Shown: positions 8,844 to 18,491, numbered from the stretch's first letter. The stretch is DNA of 64,000 nucleotides from Burkholderiales bacterium (GCA_905339295.1 CAJPFI010000009.1:62001-126000); one strand, 5' to 3'. The notes: generated by a model from the letters alone, not told the origin. Program-made: numbers and translations.

Positions 8844-9614
8844 ATGGCCGGCACGCTGCCTCTCTCGCTGGTGGTGATCACGCGCGACGCCGCGAAGGAT
8901 CTCGCGGAATGCCTCGCGTCCGCCGCATTCGCCTCGGAGCTCGTCGTCGTCGACGCGGGCAGCCGCGATGATACCGTGGAAATCGCGCGCCGCTCGGGCG
9001 CGCGGGTGTCGGTCGAGGCGTGGCGAGGGTTCGGCCCGCAGAAGAACTTCGCCGTCGGGACCGCCGCGAACGACTGGGTGCTTTGCCTCGACGCGGACGA
9101 GCGCGTGACGCCCGGGCTCGAGGGCGCGATACGCGCCGCGTTCGCGTCGGGCGCCCCGGCCGCGCCCGCCTACGCGGTCGCCCGCCGCAACCGGTTCCTC
9201 GGCCGCTGGCTCGCGCACGGCGAAGGCTATCCGGACTGGAACGTGCGGCTGTTCGACCGGCGCCGCGCGCGCTGGACCGACGATCCCGTGCACGAGCGCG
9301 TCGTCGCGGACGGAGCGGTCGTGCGTCTTGCGGGGGACCTCCTGCACGCGTCGGCGGAGTCGATCGAGGACTACGTGGCGAAGCAGAACCGGTACACGAC
9401 GCTGCAGGCGGAAGCGATGCACGGGCGCGGCGAGCGCGCCGGGCTCCTCCGGCTCTCGCTGTCGCCGCTCGCCCGCTTCCTGCGCTTCTACGTGCTGAAG
9501 CTCGGCTTCCTCGACGGCGCCGCCGGCTTCTCGCACATCGCGATCGGCGCGTTCTCGAGCTTCCTCAAGTACGCGAAGCTCCGTGCGCTGCACGCGCGGG
9601 CGGACGGGTCGTGA
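8844..9614 (+). CDS. Glycosyltransferase family 2, WaaE/KdtX-like
   Basis: Predicted inverting glycosyltransferase acting on LPS inner core. 256 residues. The GT-A fold is shown by LSLVVITRDAAKDLAECL at the start, ELVVVDAGSRDDT (residues 32-44) and the metal-binding DAD motif in VLCLDADERVTP (D83-D85). The region PDWNVRLFDRRRARWTDDPVHE matches the WaaE/KdtX group, where the enzyme adds glucose to heptose; the exact sugar here is not proven. The amphipathic C-terminus (RFLRFYVLKLGFLDG) probably lies on the membrane. Its stop overlaps the GTG start of the epimerase gene by 4 nt. The 102-bp divergent gap to waaC holds a TAGAAT (8793-8798) that could be a -10, without a convincing -35. Confidence 0.85.
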   Translation: MAGTLPLSLVVITRDAAKDLAECLASAAFASELVVVDAGSRDDTVEIARRSGARVSVEAWRGFGPQKNFAVGTAANDWVLCLDADERVTPGLEGAIRAAFASGAPAAPAYAVARRNRFLGRWLAHGEGYPDWNVRLFDRRRARWTDDPVHERVVADGAVVRLAGDLLHASAESIEDYVAKQNRYTTLQAEAMHGRGERAGLLRLSLSPLARFLRFYVLKLGFLDGAAGFSHIAIGAFSSFLKYAKLRALHARADGS

Positions 9615-10609
9615 GCGAGTCGCGCGGCCCGCGCCGGGTGCTCGTCACCGGCGCGGCGGGATTCATCGGGATGCACGTCGCCTCGGCGCTGCTCGACCGG
9701 GGCGACGAGGTCGCAGGCGTCGACAACCTCGACCCGTACTACGACGTGTCGCTCAAGGAGGCGCGGCTCGCGCGACTCGCCGGCCGCGCCGGCTTCGCGT
9801 TCGAGCGCGTCGACCTCGCCGAGGGGGACGCGTGCGCGCGCCTGTTCCGCGGCGGCCGGTTCGACGGCGTCGTGCACCTCGCTGCGCAGCCGGGCGTGCG
9901 CTACTCGCTCGTCAACCCGGCCGCGTACCTGCGCAACAACGTCGACGCGTTCGGAAACGTCCTCGAAGGCTGCCGCCACGCGCGCGTCGACCATCTCGTC
10001 TACGCGTCCTCCAGCTCGGTGTACGGCGCCAACCACGCGCTGCCGTTCTCGGAGGACCAGCCGACCGACCACCCGGTGAGCCTCTACGCGGCCACGAAGA
10101 AGTCGAACGAGCTGTTCGCGCACAGCTACAGCCACCTCCACCGTCTGCCGACGACCGGGCTGCGCTTCTTCACCGTCTACGGCCCGTGGGGGCGGCCCGA
10201 CATGGCGCCGATGCTGTTCACGCGCGCGATCCTCGCCGGCGAACCGATCAGGGTCTTCGACGAGGCCCGCATGCGCCGCGACTTCACCTACGTCGACGAC
10301 ATCGTCGAGGGCGTCGTGCGCGTGCTCGACCGGCCGCCGCGGCCGGACGCCGCGACGGGCGCGCCGTACGCGATCTACAACATCGGCAACCACGAGGCGG
10401 TCGGGCTCTCCGAGTTCATCGCGACGCTCGAGCGGCTCCTCGGCAAGGCGGCCAGGCGCGACCCGCAGCCGATGCAGCCGGGCGACGTGCCCGCGACCTA
10501 CGCGTCGATCGAGCGCCTGCGCGCGCTCACCGGCTTCGCGCCGCACACGCCGCTGGCGGAGGGGCTCGCGCGATTCGTCGCGTGGTACCGGGAGTACCAC
10601 CGGGCGTGA
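9611..10609 (+). CDS. UDP-glucuronate 4-epimerase-like NAD-dependent epimerase
   Basis: Extended short-chain dehydrogenase, 332 residues from GTG at 9611. It shows the NAD-binding VTGAAGFIGMHVASAL at the N-terminus, catalytic Ser in YASSSSVYG, and the YxxxK pair in YAATKKSNE. The segments GVDNLDPYYDVSLKEARL and AAQPGVRYSLVNP are hallmarks of UDP-glucuronate 4-epimerases, which interconvert UDP-GlcA and UDP-GalA for polysaccharides; UDP-GalNAcA-type substrates cannot be excluded. Its start overlaps the stop of the GT2 gene, and it precedes the dTDP-rhamnose genes, so the context is surface polysaccharide synthesis. Confidence 0.88.
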   Translation: MSESRGPRRVLVTGAAGFIGMHVASALLDRGDEVAGVDNLDPYYDVSLKEARLARLAGRAGFAFERVDLAEGDACARLFRGGRFDGVVHLAAQPGVRYSLVNPAAYLRNNVDAFGNVLEGCRHARVDHLVYASSSSVYGANHALPFSEDQPTDHPVSLYAATKKSNELFAHSYSHLHRLPTTGLRFFTVYGPWGRPDMAPMLFTRAILAGEPIRVFDEARMRRDFTYVDDIVEGVVRVLDRPPRPDAATGAPYAIYNIGNHEAVGLSEFIATLERLLGKAARRDPQPMQPGDVPATYASIERLRALTGFAPHTPLAEGLARFVAWYREYHRA

Positions 10610-10718
10610 CGCGCGGTCCCCGTACGGCGACGGCGGCCGGAGATCGGGGCGATGGTAGAATTCATGCCCCCATGAACCCCTCCCCGTGCGCGCGCGCCAC
10701 GCGCGACGCCAGGACGTC

Positions 10719-11774
10719 ATGATCCTCGTGACCGGCGGTGCCGGCTTCATCGGCGCGAACTTCACGCTCGACTGGCTCTCGACAGCCGGCGAGCCGGTCG
10801 TCAACCTCGACAAGCTCACCTACTCGGGCAACCTCGGCAACCTCGCGCCGATCCGCGGCGACCGACGGCACGTGTTCGTGCGCGGCGACATCGGCGACCG
10901 CGCGCTGGTCGCGCGACTGCTCGCCGAGCACCGCCCGCGCGCGGTCGTGAACTTCGCCGCCGAGACGCACGTCGACCGCTCGATCCACGGGCCCGACGCC
11001 TTCGTGAGGACCAACGTGCTCGGCACCTTCGAGATGCTCGAGGCGGTGCGGGCGCACGTCGCCTCGCTGCCCGCGGGCGAGCGCGACGCGTTCCGCTTCC
11101 TGCACGTGTCGACCGACGAGGTCTACGGCTCGCTCCGCCCCGGCGACCCGGCGTTCTCGGAGACGACGCCCTATGCGCCCAACAGCCCGTACTCGGCGTC
11201 CAAGGCCGCCTCGGACCATTTCGTTCGTGCGGCGTTCCACACCTACGGCGTGCCGACGCTGACGACGAACTGCTCGAACAACTACGGACCGCGGCAGTTC
11301 CCGGAGAAGCTCGTCCCGCTGATGATCGCGAACGCGCTCGCCGGCAAGCCGCTGCCCGTGTACGGCGACGGCAGGCAGGTGCGCGACTGGCTCTACGTCT
11401 CCGACCACTGCGCGGCGATCCGCGCCGTGCTCGAGCGCGGCCGGCCGGGCGAGGTCTACAACGTCGGCGGCAACGCCGAGATGCAGAACCTCGACGTCGT
11501 GCGCGCAATCTGCGACGTTCTCTCGCGCGAGCGGCCGGGACGCGACTACGCGTCGCTCGTCACGTTCGTGAAGGACCGCCCCGGCCACGACAGGCGCTAC
11601 GCGATCGACTCGACGAAGATCCGCCGCGAGATCGGCTGGCAGCCCGCGGAGACGTTCGCGAGCGGGATCGCGAAGACGGTGCACTGGTACCTCGACAACG
11701 GACCCTGGCTCGCGGCGATCCAGACGCGCGAGTACCAGTCGTGGATCTCGCTGCAGTACGAGACGACGGCCTGA
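10719..11774 (+). CDS. rfbB: dTDP-glucose 4,6-dehydratase
   Basis: Second enzyme of dTDP-L-rhamnose synthesis: removes water from dTDP-glucose to give the 4-keto-6-deoxy sugar. 351 residues from ATG 10719, which places [15 protein letters not shown] at the N-terminus as in the family; a GTG 33 bp upstream would add an unconserved Arg-rich leader. NAD-binding GGAGFIG, the active-site triple in STDEVYGSL (Asp-Glu) and [12 protein letters not shown] (Tyr-Lys), and [15 protein letters not shown] are all present. It heads rfbB-rfbA-rfbC-rfbD with gaps of 4 to 14 bp. A TAGAAT at 10656-10661 may be a -10 for the operon, but no good -35 accompanies it. Confidence 0.96.
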   Translation: MILVTGGAGFIGANFTLDWLSTAGEPVVNLDKLTYSGNLGNLAPIRGDRRHVFVRGDIGDRALVARLLAEHRPRAVVNFAAETHVDRSIHGPDAFVRTNVLGTFEMLEAVRAHVASLPAGERDAFRFLHVSTDEVYGSLRPGDPAFSETTPYAPNSPYSASKAASDHFVRAAFHTYGVPTLTTNCSNNYGPRQFPEKLVPLMIANALAGKPLPVYGDGRQVRDWLYVSDHCAAIRAVLERGRPGEVYNVGGNAEMQNLDVVRAICDVLSRERPGRDYASLVTFVKDRPGHDRRYAIDSTKIRREIGWQPAETFASGIAKTVHWYLDNGPWLAAIQTREYQSWISLQYETTA

Positions 11775-11788
11775 CGCGGAGCGACGCG

Positions 11789-12673
11789 ATGGCGCGCAAG
11801 GGCATCATCCTCGCCGGCGGCTCGGGAACGCGGCTCTACCCGGTGACGCAGGTCGTCAGCAAGCAGCTGCTGCCGATCTACGACAAGCCGATGATCTATT
11901 ACCCGCTGTCGACGCTGATGCTCGCGGGCATCCGCGACATCCTGCTCATCTCGACGCCCGGGGACACGCCGCGCTTCGCGCAGCTCCTGGGCGACGGGGC
12001 GCGCTGGGGCGTCTCGATCGCCTACGCGGTGCAGCCGTCGCCGGACGGGCTCGCGCAGGCGTTCACGATCGGCCGCGACTTCGTCGGCCGCGACGCCTCG
12101 GTGCTCGTGCTCGGCGACAACATCTTCTACGGTCACGACCTCAACGTCCAGCTCGGACGGGCGAACGCGCGGATGCAGGGCGCGACGGTCTTCGCCTACC
12201 CGGTCGCCGACCCCGAGCGCTACGGCGTCGCCGAGCTCGACGCGTCCGGCCGCGTCGTGAGCCTCGAGGAGAAGCCGAAGGTTCCGAAGTCGCGCTACGC
12301 GGTGACCGGGCTGTACTTCTACGACAACCGCGTGCTCGACGTCGCGCGCGACCTCGTGCCGTCCTCCCGCGGCGAGCTCGAGATCACCGACGTCAACCGG
12401 CAGTACCTGGCGTGGGACGAACTGGCCTGCGAGGTAATGGGCCGCGGCATGGCATGGCTCGACACCGGCACGCACGCGACGCTGCTGGAGGCGTCGCAGT
12501 ACATCGAGACGATCGAGCGCCGGCAGGGACTCAAGATCGCGTGTCCCGAGGAGGTGGCCTGGCGCCTCGGCTGGATCGACGACGCCAGCCTCGAGGCGCA
12601 GGGCCGCGCCCTCGCGAAGAACAGCTACGGCCGCTACCTGCTCGCGCTGCTGCGCGAGCCGCTGCTGCGCTGA
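11789..12673 (+). CDS. rfbA: Glucose-1-phosphate thymidylyltransferase
   Basis: First enzyme of dTDP-L-rhamnose synthesis: joins dTTP and glucose-1-phosphate. 294 residues from ATG 11789, giving the canonical N-terminus [18 protein letters not shown]; a longer in-frame start at 11741 lies inside rfbB and is rejected. The nucleotide-binding [11 protein letters not shown] loop, the KPMIYYPLS substrate segment, GDNIFYGHD and [20 protein letters not shown] are all intact. The length and C-terminal [13 protein letters not shown] match the RmlA family, which is feedback-inhibited by dTDP-rhamnose. It starts 14 bp after rfbB. Confidence 0.97.
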   Translation: MARKGIILAGGSGTRLYPVTQVVSKQLLPIYDKPMIYYPLSTLMLAGIRDILLISTPGDTPRFAQLLGDGARWGVSIAYAVQPSPDGLAQAFTIGRDFVGRDASVLVLGDNIFYGHDLNVQLGRANARMQGATVFAYPVADPERYGVAELDASGRVVSLEEKPKVPKSRYAVTGLYFYDNRVLDVARDLVPSSRGELEITDVNRQYLAWDELACEVMGRGMAWLDTGTHATLLEASQYIETIERRQGLKIACPEEVAWRLGWIDDASLEAQGRALAKNSYGRYLLALLREPLLR

Positions 12674-12686
12674 CGTTGCGCCGACG

Positions 12687-13229
12687 ATGCGCGTCACCGC
12701 GACGGCGATCCCCGGGGTCCTGCTGATCGAGCCGCGCGTGTTCGGCGACGAGCGCGGCCACTTCTTCGAGAGCTGGAACGCACGCGCGTTCGCCGCCGCG
12801 GGACTCGACGCGGCGTTCGTGCAGGACAACCACTCGCGCTCCGTGCGCGGCGTGCTGCGCGGGCTCCACTATCAGATCCGTCACCCGCAGGGGAAGCTCG
12901 TGCGCGTCGTGGCGGGCGAGGTGTTCGACGTCGCGGTGGACCTGCGCCGCGCGTCGCCCGCGTTCGGCCGCCACGTCGCCGTCACGCTCTCGGCCGAGAA
13001 CAGGCGAATGCTGTGGGTCCCGCCCGGCTTCGCGCACGGCTTCTGCGTGACCTCGGCGTCCGCCGACTTCCTCTACAAGACGACCGACTACTGGCATCCC
13101 GAGCACGAGCGCACGCTGCTGTGGAACGACCCCGCGCTCGGCATCGACTGGCCCGTGGGCGCGAACCCGGTCGTCGCGGCGAAGGACGCGGCCGGGACGC
13201 CTCTCGCTGTCGCCGACACGTACGACTGA
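12687..13229 (+). CDS. rfbC: dTDP-4-dehydrorhamnose 3,5-epimerase
   Basis: Third enzyme of dTDP-L-rhamnose synthesis, a cupin that epimerises C3 and C5 of the 4-keto sugar. 180 residues, usual length. The catalytic histidine sits in VLRGLHYQ (H61), the loop QDNHSRSVRGVLRG precedes it, and the conserved tyrosine is in KTTDYWHPEHERTLLWNDP. FGDERGHFFESWN near the N-terminus is also diagnostic. It lies 13 bp after rfbA and 4 bp before rfbD. Confidence 0.96.
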   Translation: MRVTATAIPGVLLIEPRVFGDERGHFFESWNARAFAAAGLDAAFVQDNHSRSVRGVLRGLHYQIRHPQGKLVRVVAGEVFDVAVDLRRASPAFGRHVAVTLSAENRRMLWVPPGFAHGFCVTSASADFLYKTTDYWHPEHERTLLWNDPALGIDWPVGANPVVAAKDAAGTPLAVADTYD

Positions 13230-13233
13230 CCGG

Positions 13234-14118
13234 ATGGCCGCGATCCTCGTGACCGGCGCAGCGGGACAGCTCGGCTGCGAGCTGGTCCACGCGCTCGCGC
13301 CGCTGGGCGAGGTGGTCGGCGTGGACCGTGCGCAGCTCGACCTCGCCGACCCGGGGGCGATCGTCGCGACGGTGCGGCGCGTGAAGCCGGCGCTGATCGT
13401 CAACGCGGGCGCGTACACGTCGGTCGACCTCGCCGAGAAGGAACCCGCGCTGGCCGAGGCGGTCAACGGCGTCGCGCCCGGCGTGCTGGCCGAGGAGGCG
13501 AAGCGCGCCGGCGCGCTGCTCGTGCACTGGTCGACCGACTACGTGTTCGACGGCGCGGCCGGCGCGCCGTACGACGAGGACGCGCCGGCGCGTCCGCTTT
13601 CGTCCTACGGCCGCTCGAAGCTCGCCGGCGAGCGCGCGGTCGCCGCGTCCGGCGCCCGGGCGCTCGTCTTCCGCACGAGCTGGGTCTACGGACGCCGCGG
13701 CCGCAACTTCCTGCTGACGATGCAGAGGCTCGCCGCCGAGCGGCCGGAGATCCGCGTCGTCGACGACCAGACCGGTGTGCCGAACTGGTGCCGCGACCTC
13801 GCGCGCGCCACCGCGCGGCTGGCCTCGCACGGCCTTCCGTGGCTGGCGGAGCGCGGCGGCCTGTATCACATGAGCGCGCGCGGCTCGACCACGTGGTACG
13901 GCTTCGCCCGGGCGATCCTCGCCGGCGTCGCGTCGGCGCGGGTCGTCCCGATCACGAGCGCGGAGTATCCGACGCCCGCGCGGCGTCCCGCGTACGGCGT
14001 GCTCGGCACCGCGCGGTTCGAACGGACGTTCGGATTCGCGCTGCCCGACTGGCACACGTCGCTCGCCGAGTGCCTCGCGTCGGATCCCGATCCGGCGATG
14101 GGCGCTGTCGGCGGATGA
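13234..14118 (+). CDS. rfbD: dTDP-4-dehydrorhamnose reductase
   Basis: Last enzyme of dTDP-L-rhamnose synthesis, reducing the 4-keto group with NAD(P)H. 294 residues. It shows the Rossmann motif ILVTGAAGQLGCEL, the VNAGAYTSVDLAEKEP segment typical of RfbD, STDYVFDG, and the catalytic pair in SSYGRSKLAGE (Tyr and Lys). FRTSWVYGRRGRNFLLTM is another family block. It closes the rfbBACD operon. The order B-A-C-D and the tight spacing are usual. Confidence 0.95.
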   Translation: MAAILVTGAAGQLGCELVHALAPLGEVVGVDRAQLDLADPGAIVATVRRVKPALIVNAGAYTSVDLAEKEPALAEAVNGVAPGVLAEEAKRAGALLVHWSTDYVFDGAAGAPYDEDAPARPLSSYGRSKLAGERAVAASGARALVFRTSWVYGRRGRNFLLTMQRLAAERPEIRVVDDQTGVPNWCRDLARATARLASHGLPWLAERGGLYHMSARGSTTWYGFARAILAGVASARVVPITSAEYPTPARRPAYGVLGTARFERTFGFALPDWHTSLAECLASDPDPAMGAVGG

Positions 14119-14189
14119 CGGGGCCCGGGCGTTATACGAGGATTGCGCCGTCGCATGTCGCGACGCGCGCGCGAACCGGGAGCCGTCCG

Positions 14190-16112
14190 ATGGTGTTTCG
14201 ACTGTGGTTGGGCGTGCTCGTCGCGGCGCTCGCGGTGCCCGCCCAGGCGCAGGGGCTGGTCACCAGCGTGAGGGGCGCCGAGCACAGGCCCGCCACGGCG
14301 GCGAAGGCCGTCCCGGCACCGCGCATGCGCCTCGCCGGCGCGGCGATGGCCCACCGCGTCGCGCTCGAGGCGCCGACGTCCGCCGAGCGCGAGAAGCTCA
14401 TCGCGCTGAATCGTGCCTCCGGCCCGGCGTTCGCCGCGCCGGGGCGTCCGCAGTACGTCGGCTTCGGGCGGGAGATCTCGGTCGCGAAGCGCAGCGTCGA
14501 CGCCTCGTCGCTCACGTGGACCACGCTGGCGGACGGCGTGCGCGTCGCACGCATCGAGGTCGCTTCGCCCGGGGCGGCGAGCCTTCGCGTAGCCGTCCGG
14601 ATGGCCGCGACGCACCCGGACGTCGCGGTGCGCTTCGCGGCGCCGTCGGCGTCCGAGGCGGCGATCTCGGTGACCGCCGACGCGATCGCGCAGGCCACCG
14701 GACGCTTCGGCGAGTACTGGTCGCCGGTGATCGAGGGCGAGCGCGCGGCGATCGAGGTCGAGGCCGGCGCGGGCGCGACGCTCGCGGGCGTCGCGCTCGA
14801 CATCGCGCGCGTGTCGCACATGGTGGTGAGCGCGCGGATGTCGAAGCAGGACGCGGCGAAGCGGCTCGTCGACATCGGCGACGCCGGCGCGTGCAACTTC
14901 GACGTCAAGTGCGTCGAACCGCAGGACAGCGTGACCCTCAACCAGGCCGCGGCGACCGGCAAGCTCGTGTTCACGGTCCCGTCGGGCGGCACCGCGCTGT
15001 GCACCGGGACGATGATCAACGACAACCCGCCATCGTCGGCGCCGTACCTGTTCTCGGCGAGCCATTGCTTCGACAACGCCTACTCGGCGTTCACGCTGAA
15101 CGTCTGGTGGTTCTTCGAGGCGCAGGCCTGCGGCAGCGGCACCGTCGGCAACTATGTCCAGCAGGCCGGCGGCGCGATGCTGATCGGCCGCAGCCAGGAC
15201 TGGGACTGGGCGTTGCTGCGCCTCAACACGGCGCCTCCCGGCGGAGTATGGCGGAGCGGATGGACGACGGCGGCGCTCGCCGCCGACACCGTGGTGGAAA
15301 TCTTCCACCATCCGCAGGGCGACCTGATGAAGTGGAGCCAGGGCACGACGTTCGCCGCCGTGCCGGTCAATTTCGGGTCGGCCGCCGGCGGCGCGGGCCT
15401 GTTCACCCGTGTCGTCTGGTTCGACGGAACGACGGAAGGCGGCTCGAGCGGCGGCGCATTGACCACCTACGACGGAGTCGAGCTCAAGGTGCGCGGCGGA
15501 CTGGTCGGCGGCGACGCGCTGTGCAGCAACCCGAACGGCAGCGACTACTTCTCGCAGTTCGGCAGCATGGTGCCGCTCGTCCGCGAGTACCTGACGCCGG
15601 ACAGCCAGACGCCTGGCCAGGTCGTGTCGGTCGAGTACTACCACGCGAACCTCGACCATTTCTTCATGACCATCGATCCGCCCGAGATCGCGGCGCTCGA
15701 CTCGGGCCAGATTGCCGGCTGGGAGCGCACCGGCCTGCGCTTCCTCGCCTACACGTCGCCGGGCGCGGGGCGCAATCCGGTGTGCCGGTTCTACCGCAAG
15801 CCCGAGTTCGGCGATTCGCACTTCTTCACCGCCGACCCGGCGGAGTGCGCGCGCGTCGCGGTCGATTACGCGACCGACTGGTTCTTCGAGAGCCCGGCGA
15901 TCTACTACGTCGCGCTGCCGAACGCGACCACCGGCGCCTGCCCGGCCGGCACGAAGCCGGTCTACCGGTTCCTCAACGTGTCCGAGATCAACCACCGATA
16001 CACGACCGAGCAGGCGCTTGCGTTCGCGCTCTCGGCGACGCCGGGCTGGATTGCCGAGGGCTACGGACCGGGGCCGCTCTACCCGGTGATGTGCGCGCCG
16101 GTGGGGGCCTGA
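14190..16112 (+). CDS. Secreted trypsin-like serine protease with C-terminal DUF5648 domain
   Basis: Predicted extracellular endopeptidase, 640 residues from ATG 14190. A signal peptide is obvious (residues 1-20, MVFRLWLGVLVAALAVPAQA). Residues about 25-230 are a prodomain-like region. The chymotrypsin-fold domain follows with a complete triad: His292 in FSASHC, Asp339 in DWDWALLRL, Ser420 in EGGSSGGAL; cysteine placement resembles lysyl endopeptidases. From about residue 480, repeated motifs such as VEYYHANLDHFFMT, RFYRKPEFGDSHFFT and YRFLNVSEINHRYTT mark a DUF5648-type beta-propeller-like module, thought to bind or display on surfaces. No secretion system gene is adjacent. It sits 71 bp after rfbD and converges on the MOSC gene. 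Confidence 0.82.
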   Translation: MVFRLWLGVLVAALAVPAQAQGLVTSVRGAEHRPATAAKAVPAPRMRLAGAAMAHRVALEAPTSAEREKLIALNRASGPAFAAPGRPQYVGFGREISVAKRSVDASSLTWTTLADGVRVARIEVASPGAASLRVAVRMAATHPDVAVRFAAPSASEAAISVTADAIAQATGRFGEYWSPVIEGERAAIEVEAGAGATLAGVALDIARVSHMVVSARMSKQDAAKRLVDIGDAGACNFDVKCVEPQDSVTLNQAAATGKLVFTVPSGGTALCTGTMINDNPPSSAPYLFSASHCFDNAYSAFTLNVWWFFEAQACGSGTVGNYVQQAGGAMLIGRSQDWDWALLRLNTAPPGGVWRSGWTTAALAADTVVEIFHHPQGDLMKWSQGTTFAAVPVNFGSAAGGAGLFTRVVWFDGTTEGGSSGGALTTYDGVELKVRGGLVGGDALCSNPNGSDYFSQFGSMVPLVREYLTPDSQTPGQVVSVEYYHANLDHFFMTIDPPEIAALDSGQIAGWERTGLRFLAYTSPGAGRNPVCRFYRKPEFGDSHFFTADPAECARVAVDYATDWFFESPAIYYVALPNATTGACPAGTKPVYRFLNVSEINHRYTTEQALAFALSATPGWIAEGYGPGPLYPVMCAPVGA

Positions 16113-16125
16113 CCGCCCGGGCGGA

Positions 16126-16965
16126 TCAGAAGTTCGGCTCGCACGACGCGCGCTCGCCCACGGCGAGCGTGCGTCCCGCGCCGGCGACCACGATCGCGTT
16201 CATGCCGAACGTGACGCCGGCGAGCCGGTCGTCGCGGCGGTAGGTCGACAGCGTCCGAAGCGGTTCGAGTCCGGAATGCGCCGTGGCCTGGTCGACGGTC
16301 GTGACCTGGCAGCGCGTGCACGGCTTGACCGGCTTCAGCACCACGCCGCCGATCTCGATCGTCGCGAGGTGGTCCTCGTCGTGCGGCTCCAGGCCGCCGA
16401 GAACGACGTTCGGACGGAAGCGGTTCATCTCGATGCGCGGAGCCCCCCGCGTCGCGAGCAGCGCGTTAAGGTGATCGAGCGACGCCTGTCCGATCACGAG
16501 CAGCGGGTAGCCGTCGGCGAAGCGCACCTCCGCCCCCGAGTCGCCCGCGTAGTCGGGGTTGCAGGGCCGCGGGCGCGACGGGTCGAAGCGGACGAGGCGC
16601 ACGTCGCTCGCGAGCACGGCGGACAGCCATGCGGCCGCCTCGTCGCCGGCGTCGAAACCGCGCACGCGCGCGTTCCAGACGACCACCTCGCGCGCGGGCG
16701 GGCGATCGACCGCGTCGAGCGCGATCGGTGCGGCTCCGGGCGCCGTGAGGACGACTCGCCCGTCGAGGACCTCGGTCCGGACGAGCGCGAACCGCGGGAA
16801 CTCGCGTTGCGTGACGAAGCGCCCGTTCCGGTCGACCGCCATCCACTCGCGGTCGGCGACGCCTCCCGTCGACAGGCCGGTCACGCGCACCTCGGCCGAG
16901 CCGACCGCGATGCCGCGCGCGCCTTTCAGCGGATAGACGGAGATCGAGGTGAGCTGAGCATCCAT
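16126..16965 (-). CDS. MOSC domain-containing protein (MOSC_N plus MOSC)
   Basis: A 279-residue protein with the N-terminal MOSC beta-barrel (ISVYPLKGARGIAV) and the C-terminal MOSC domain found in molybdenum cofactor sulfurases and in the YcbX and mARC families. YcbX-type proteins reduce N-hydroxylated compounds with a molybdenum cofactor. Supporting motifs are MNRFRPNVVLGGLEPHDED and CTRCQVTTVD, which contains the cysteine that ligates Mo in this group. It lacks the C-terminal 2Fe-2S ferredoxin domain of E. coli YcbX. The start at 16965 (MDAQLTSISVYPLK) fits the family; a longer upstream start adds an unconserved basic leader. Cofactor and substrate are inferred only. Confidence 0.82.
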   Translation of the reverse strand: MDAQLTSISVYPLKGARGIAVGSAEVRVTGLSTGGVADREWMAVDRNGRFVTQREFPRFALVRTEVLDGRVVLTAPGAAPIALDAVDRPPAREVVVWNARVRGFDAGDEAAAWLSAVLASDVRLVRFDPSRPRPCNPDYAGDSGAEVRFADGYPLLVIGQASLDHLNALLATRGAPRIEMNRFRPNVVLGGLEPHDEDHLATIEIGGVVLKPVKPCTRCQVTTVDQATAHSGLEPLRTLSTYRRDDRLAGVTFGMNAIVVAGAGRTLAVGERASCEPNF

Positions 16966-17083
16966 GGTCGGCGATCGGACGGCGTCATGCGCGCGCCGCG
17001 ACGGGTGTCGCAAACGCATCGGGCGGCCGGGACGGCTCCGCGTCCCGGCCGCCCGATGATCGGCCGTCGTCCGGCGAACGGCG

Positions 17084-17713
17084 TCAGCGCAGGCCCTGCG
17101 CGTACTCGGCGACGGCCTTCATCTGCGCCTCGCTCATGCCGCGCGCGACGCCGTTCATGATCCGGCCATTGATGTCCTTGCCGGCCGTGTCCATGCCGCG
17201 CTCGCCGGACTTGAACGCCTTGAGCTGGGCGAGCGTGTAGTCGGCCCACTGGCCGCCGATGCGCGGGTAGTTCTTCGGCATTCCGGCGCCGGTCGGTCCG
17301 TGGCAGGCGCTGCACGCCGGCACGCCGGCCGCGGCGTCGCCGGCGCGCCAGAGCTTCTGGCCCTCGCGGACCAGCGTGGCGTCGCGGGCGTCCTGCGGCC
17401 GGGGCTTCTGCGCCGCGAAGTAGGCGCCGAGCGAGACCATGTCCGCGTCCGACAGCGTCGCCGAAAACCCCTGCATGATGGCGTTCTGCCGGATGCCGGC
17501 CTTGAAGTGCATCAGTTGCGCGGTGATATAGTCGGCCGGCATTCCCGCGATCGAGGGATTGGCCGCGATCGGGCTGGTCCCGTCCGCGCCGTGGCACGCC
17601 ACGCAAACCTGGTTGACGATCTGCTGGGCCTTGGCGAGATCGGGGGCGGGCGCCTGCGCGAAGGCGGGCGCCGCGAGACCGACCGCGATGGCCAGGAGCA
17701 GCGTGCGTTTCAT
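17084..17713 (-). CDS. Dihaem cytochrome c (c4/class I type)
   Basis: Periplasmic electron carrier with two c-type haems, 209 residues. The signal peptide is residues 1-19 (MKRTLLLAIAVGLAAPAFA). The haem sites are CVACH (C37-H41) and CSACH (C134-H138), each starting a domain of about 90 residues; distal methionines are plausible in GFSATLSDADM and GMSEAQM. This two-domain layout is that of cytochrome c4, which passes electrons to terminal oxidases. The ATG at 17713 has an AGGAG about 8 nt upstream. Its position divergent from engB is a betaproteobacterial arrangement. Confidence 0.92.
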   Translation of the reverse strand: MKRTLLLAIAVGLAAPAFAQAPAPDLAKAQQIVNQVCVACHGADGTSPIAANPSIAGMPADYITAQLMHFKAGIRQNAIMQGFSATLSDADMVSLGAYFAAQKPRPQDARDATLVREGQKLWRAGDAAAGVPACSACHGPTGAGMPKNYPRIGGQWADYTLAQLKAFKSGERGMDTAGKDINGRIMNGVARGMSEAQMKAVAEYAQGLR

Positions 17714-17788
17714 GTCCGGACTCCTCATGGATCTATTCATCGGCGCGCGGTCCGGCGGGACGCGGGCCGGTTCGGGTGGCGGCTGCAC

Positions 17789-18445
17789 GTGAACAAAACC
17801 GGGATTGTAGCCGAGAAGGCCGCGTCGGGAGGAGCCGAGCCCCGCGCGCTGCGGGGCGCGGAGTTCGTCATCGCCGCCGCGGCGCTGGGCCAGTTGCCGC
17901 CACCCGGAGCCCCGGAGGTCGCGTTCGCGGGACGGTCGAATGCCGGCAAGTCGAGCGCGATCAACGCGCTGGCTGGCCGCCGCCGGCTGGCCTTCGCGAG
18001 CCGCACGCCCGGACGCACGCAGCAGATCGTGCTGTTCGGCCTTCCGTCGGGAGGGATCGTCGCGGATCTCCCGGGCTACGGCTATGCGGCGGTCCCGAAG
18101 GCGGTCAAGCGCGAATGGCAGGACGTCCTCGCCTCCTACGTGGCGACGCGCCCCACGCTGGTCGGGCTCGCGCTCGTCGTCGACGCGCGCCACGGCCTGA
18201 AGCCGCTCGACGAGACCCTGCTCGACGGGTTCCTGCCGTCCGGGCGGCCTGCGATGGTGCTCGCGACCAAGTCCGACAAGCTCTCGCGCAGCGAATCGGC
18301 GCAGGCATCGGCCTCGATCCGGCGCCAGTTGACGCAACGCTACCCGGCGCACGCGGCTCGCGTGACGGTGATCCCGTTCTCGGCGACCGCCAGGACCGGC
18401 ATCATGGAGGCCGATGCGATCCTGGCGGGATGGCTGGGCATGTAA
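17789..18445 (+). CDS. engB: Ribosome biogenesis GTP-binding protein EngB (YsxC/YihA)
   Basis: Essential GTPase that helps assemble the large ribosomal subunit. 218 residues from GTG at 17789. G-protein motifs are complete: G1 GRSNAGKSS, G3 DLPGYGYA, G4 TKSDK and a G5-like SATARTG; G2 falls in ASRTPGRTQ. The short N-terminus before EVAFAGRSNAGKS agrees with the family. It is divergent from the cytochrome gene with a 75-bp gap. A hairpin follows at 18492-18527. Confidence 0.95.
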   Translation: MNKTGIVAEKAASGGAEPRALRGAEFVIAAAALGQLPPPGAPEVAFAGRSNAGKSSAINALAGRRRLAFASRTPGRTQQIVLFGLPSGGIVADLPGYGYAAVPKAVKREWQDVLASYVATRPTLVGLALVVDARHGLKPLDETLLDGFLPSGRPAMVLATKSDKLSRSESAQASASIRRQLTQRYPAHAARVTVIPFSATARTGIMEADAILAGWLGM

Positions 18446-18491
18446 GGGGGCGGCGGCGCGCGCGGGTCGCGCGGGTCGCGCGGGCAAAGAA

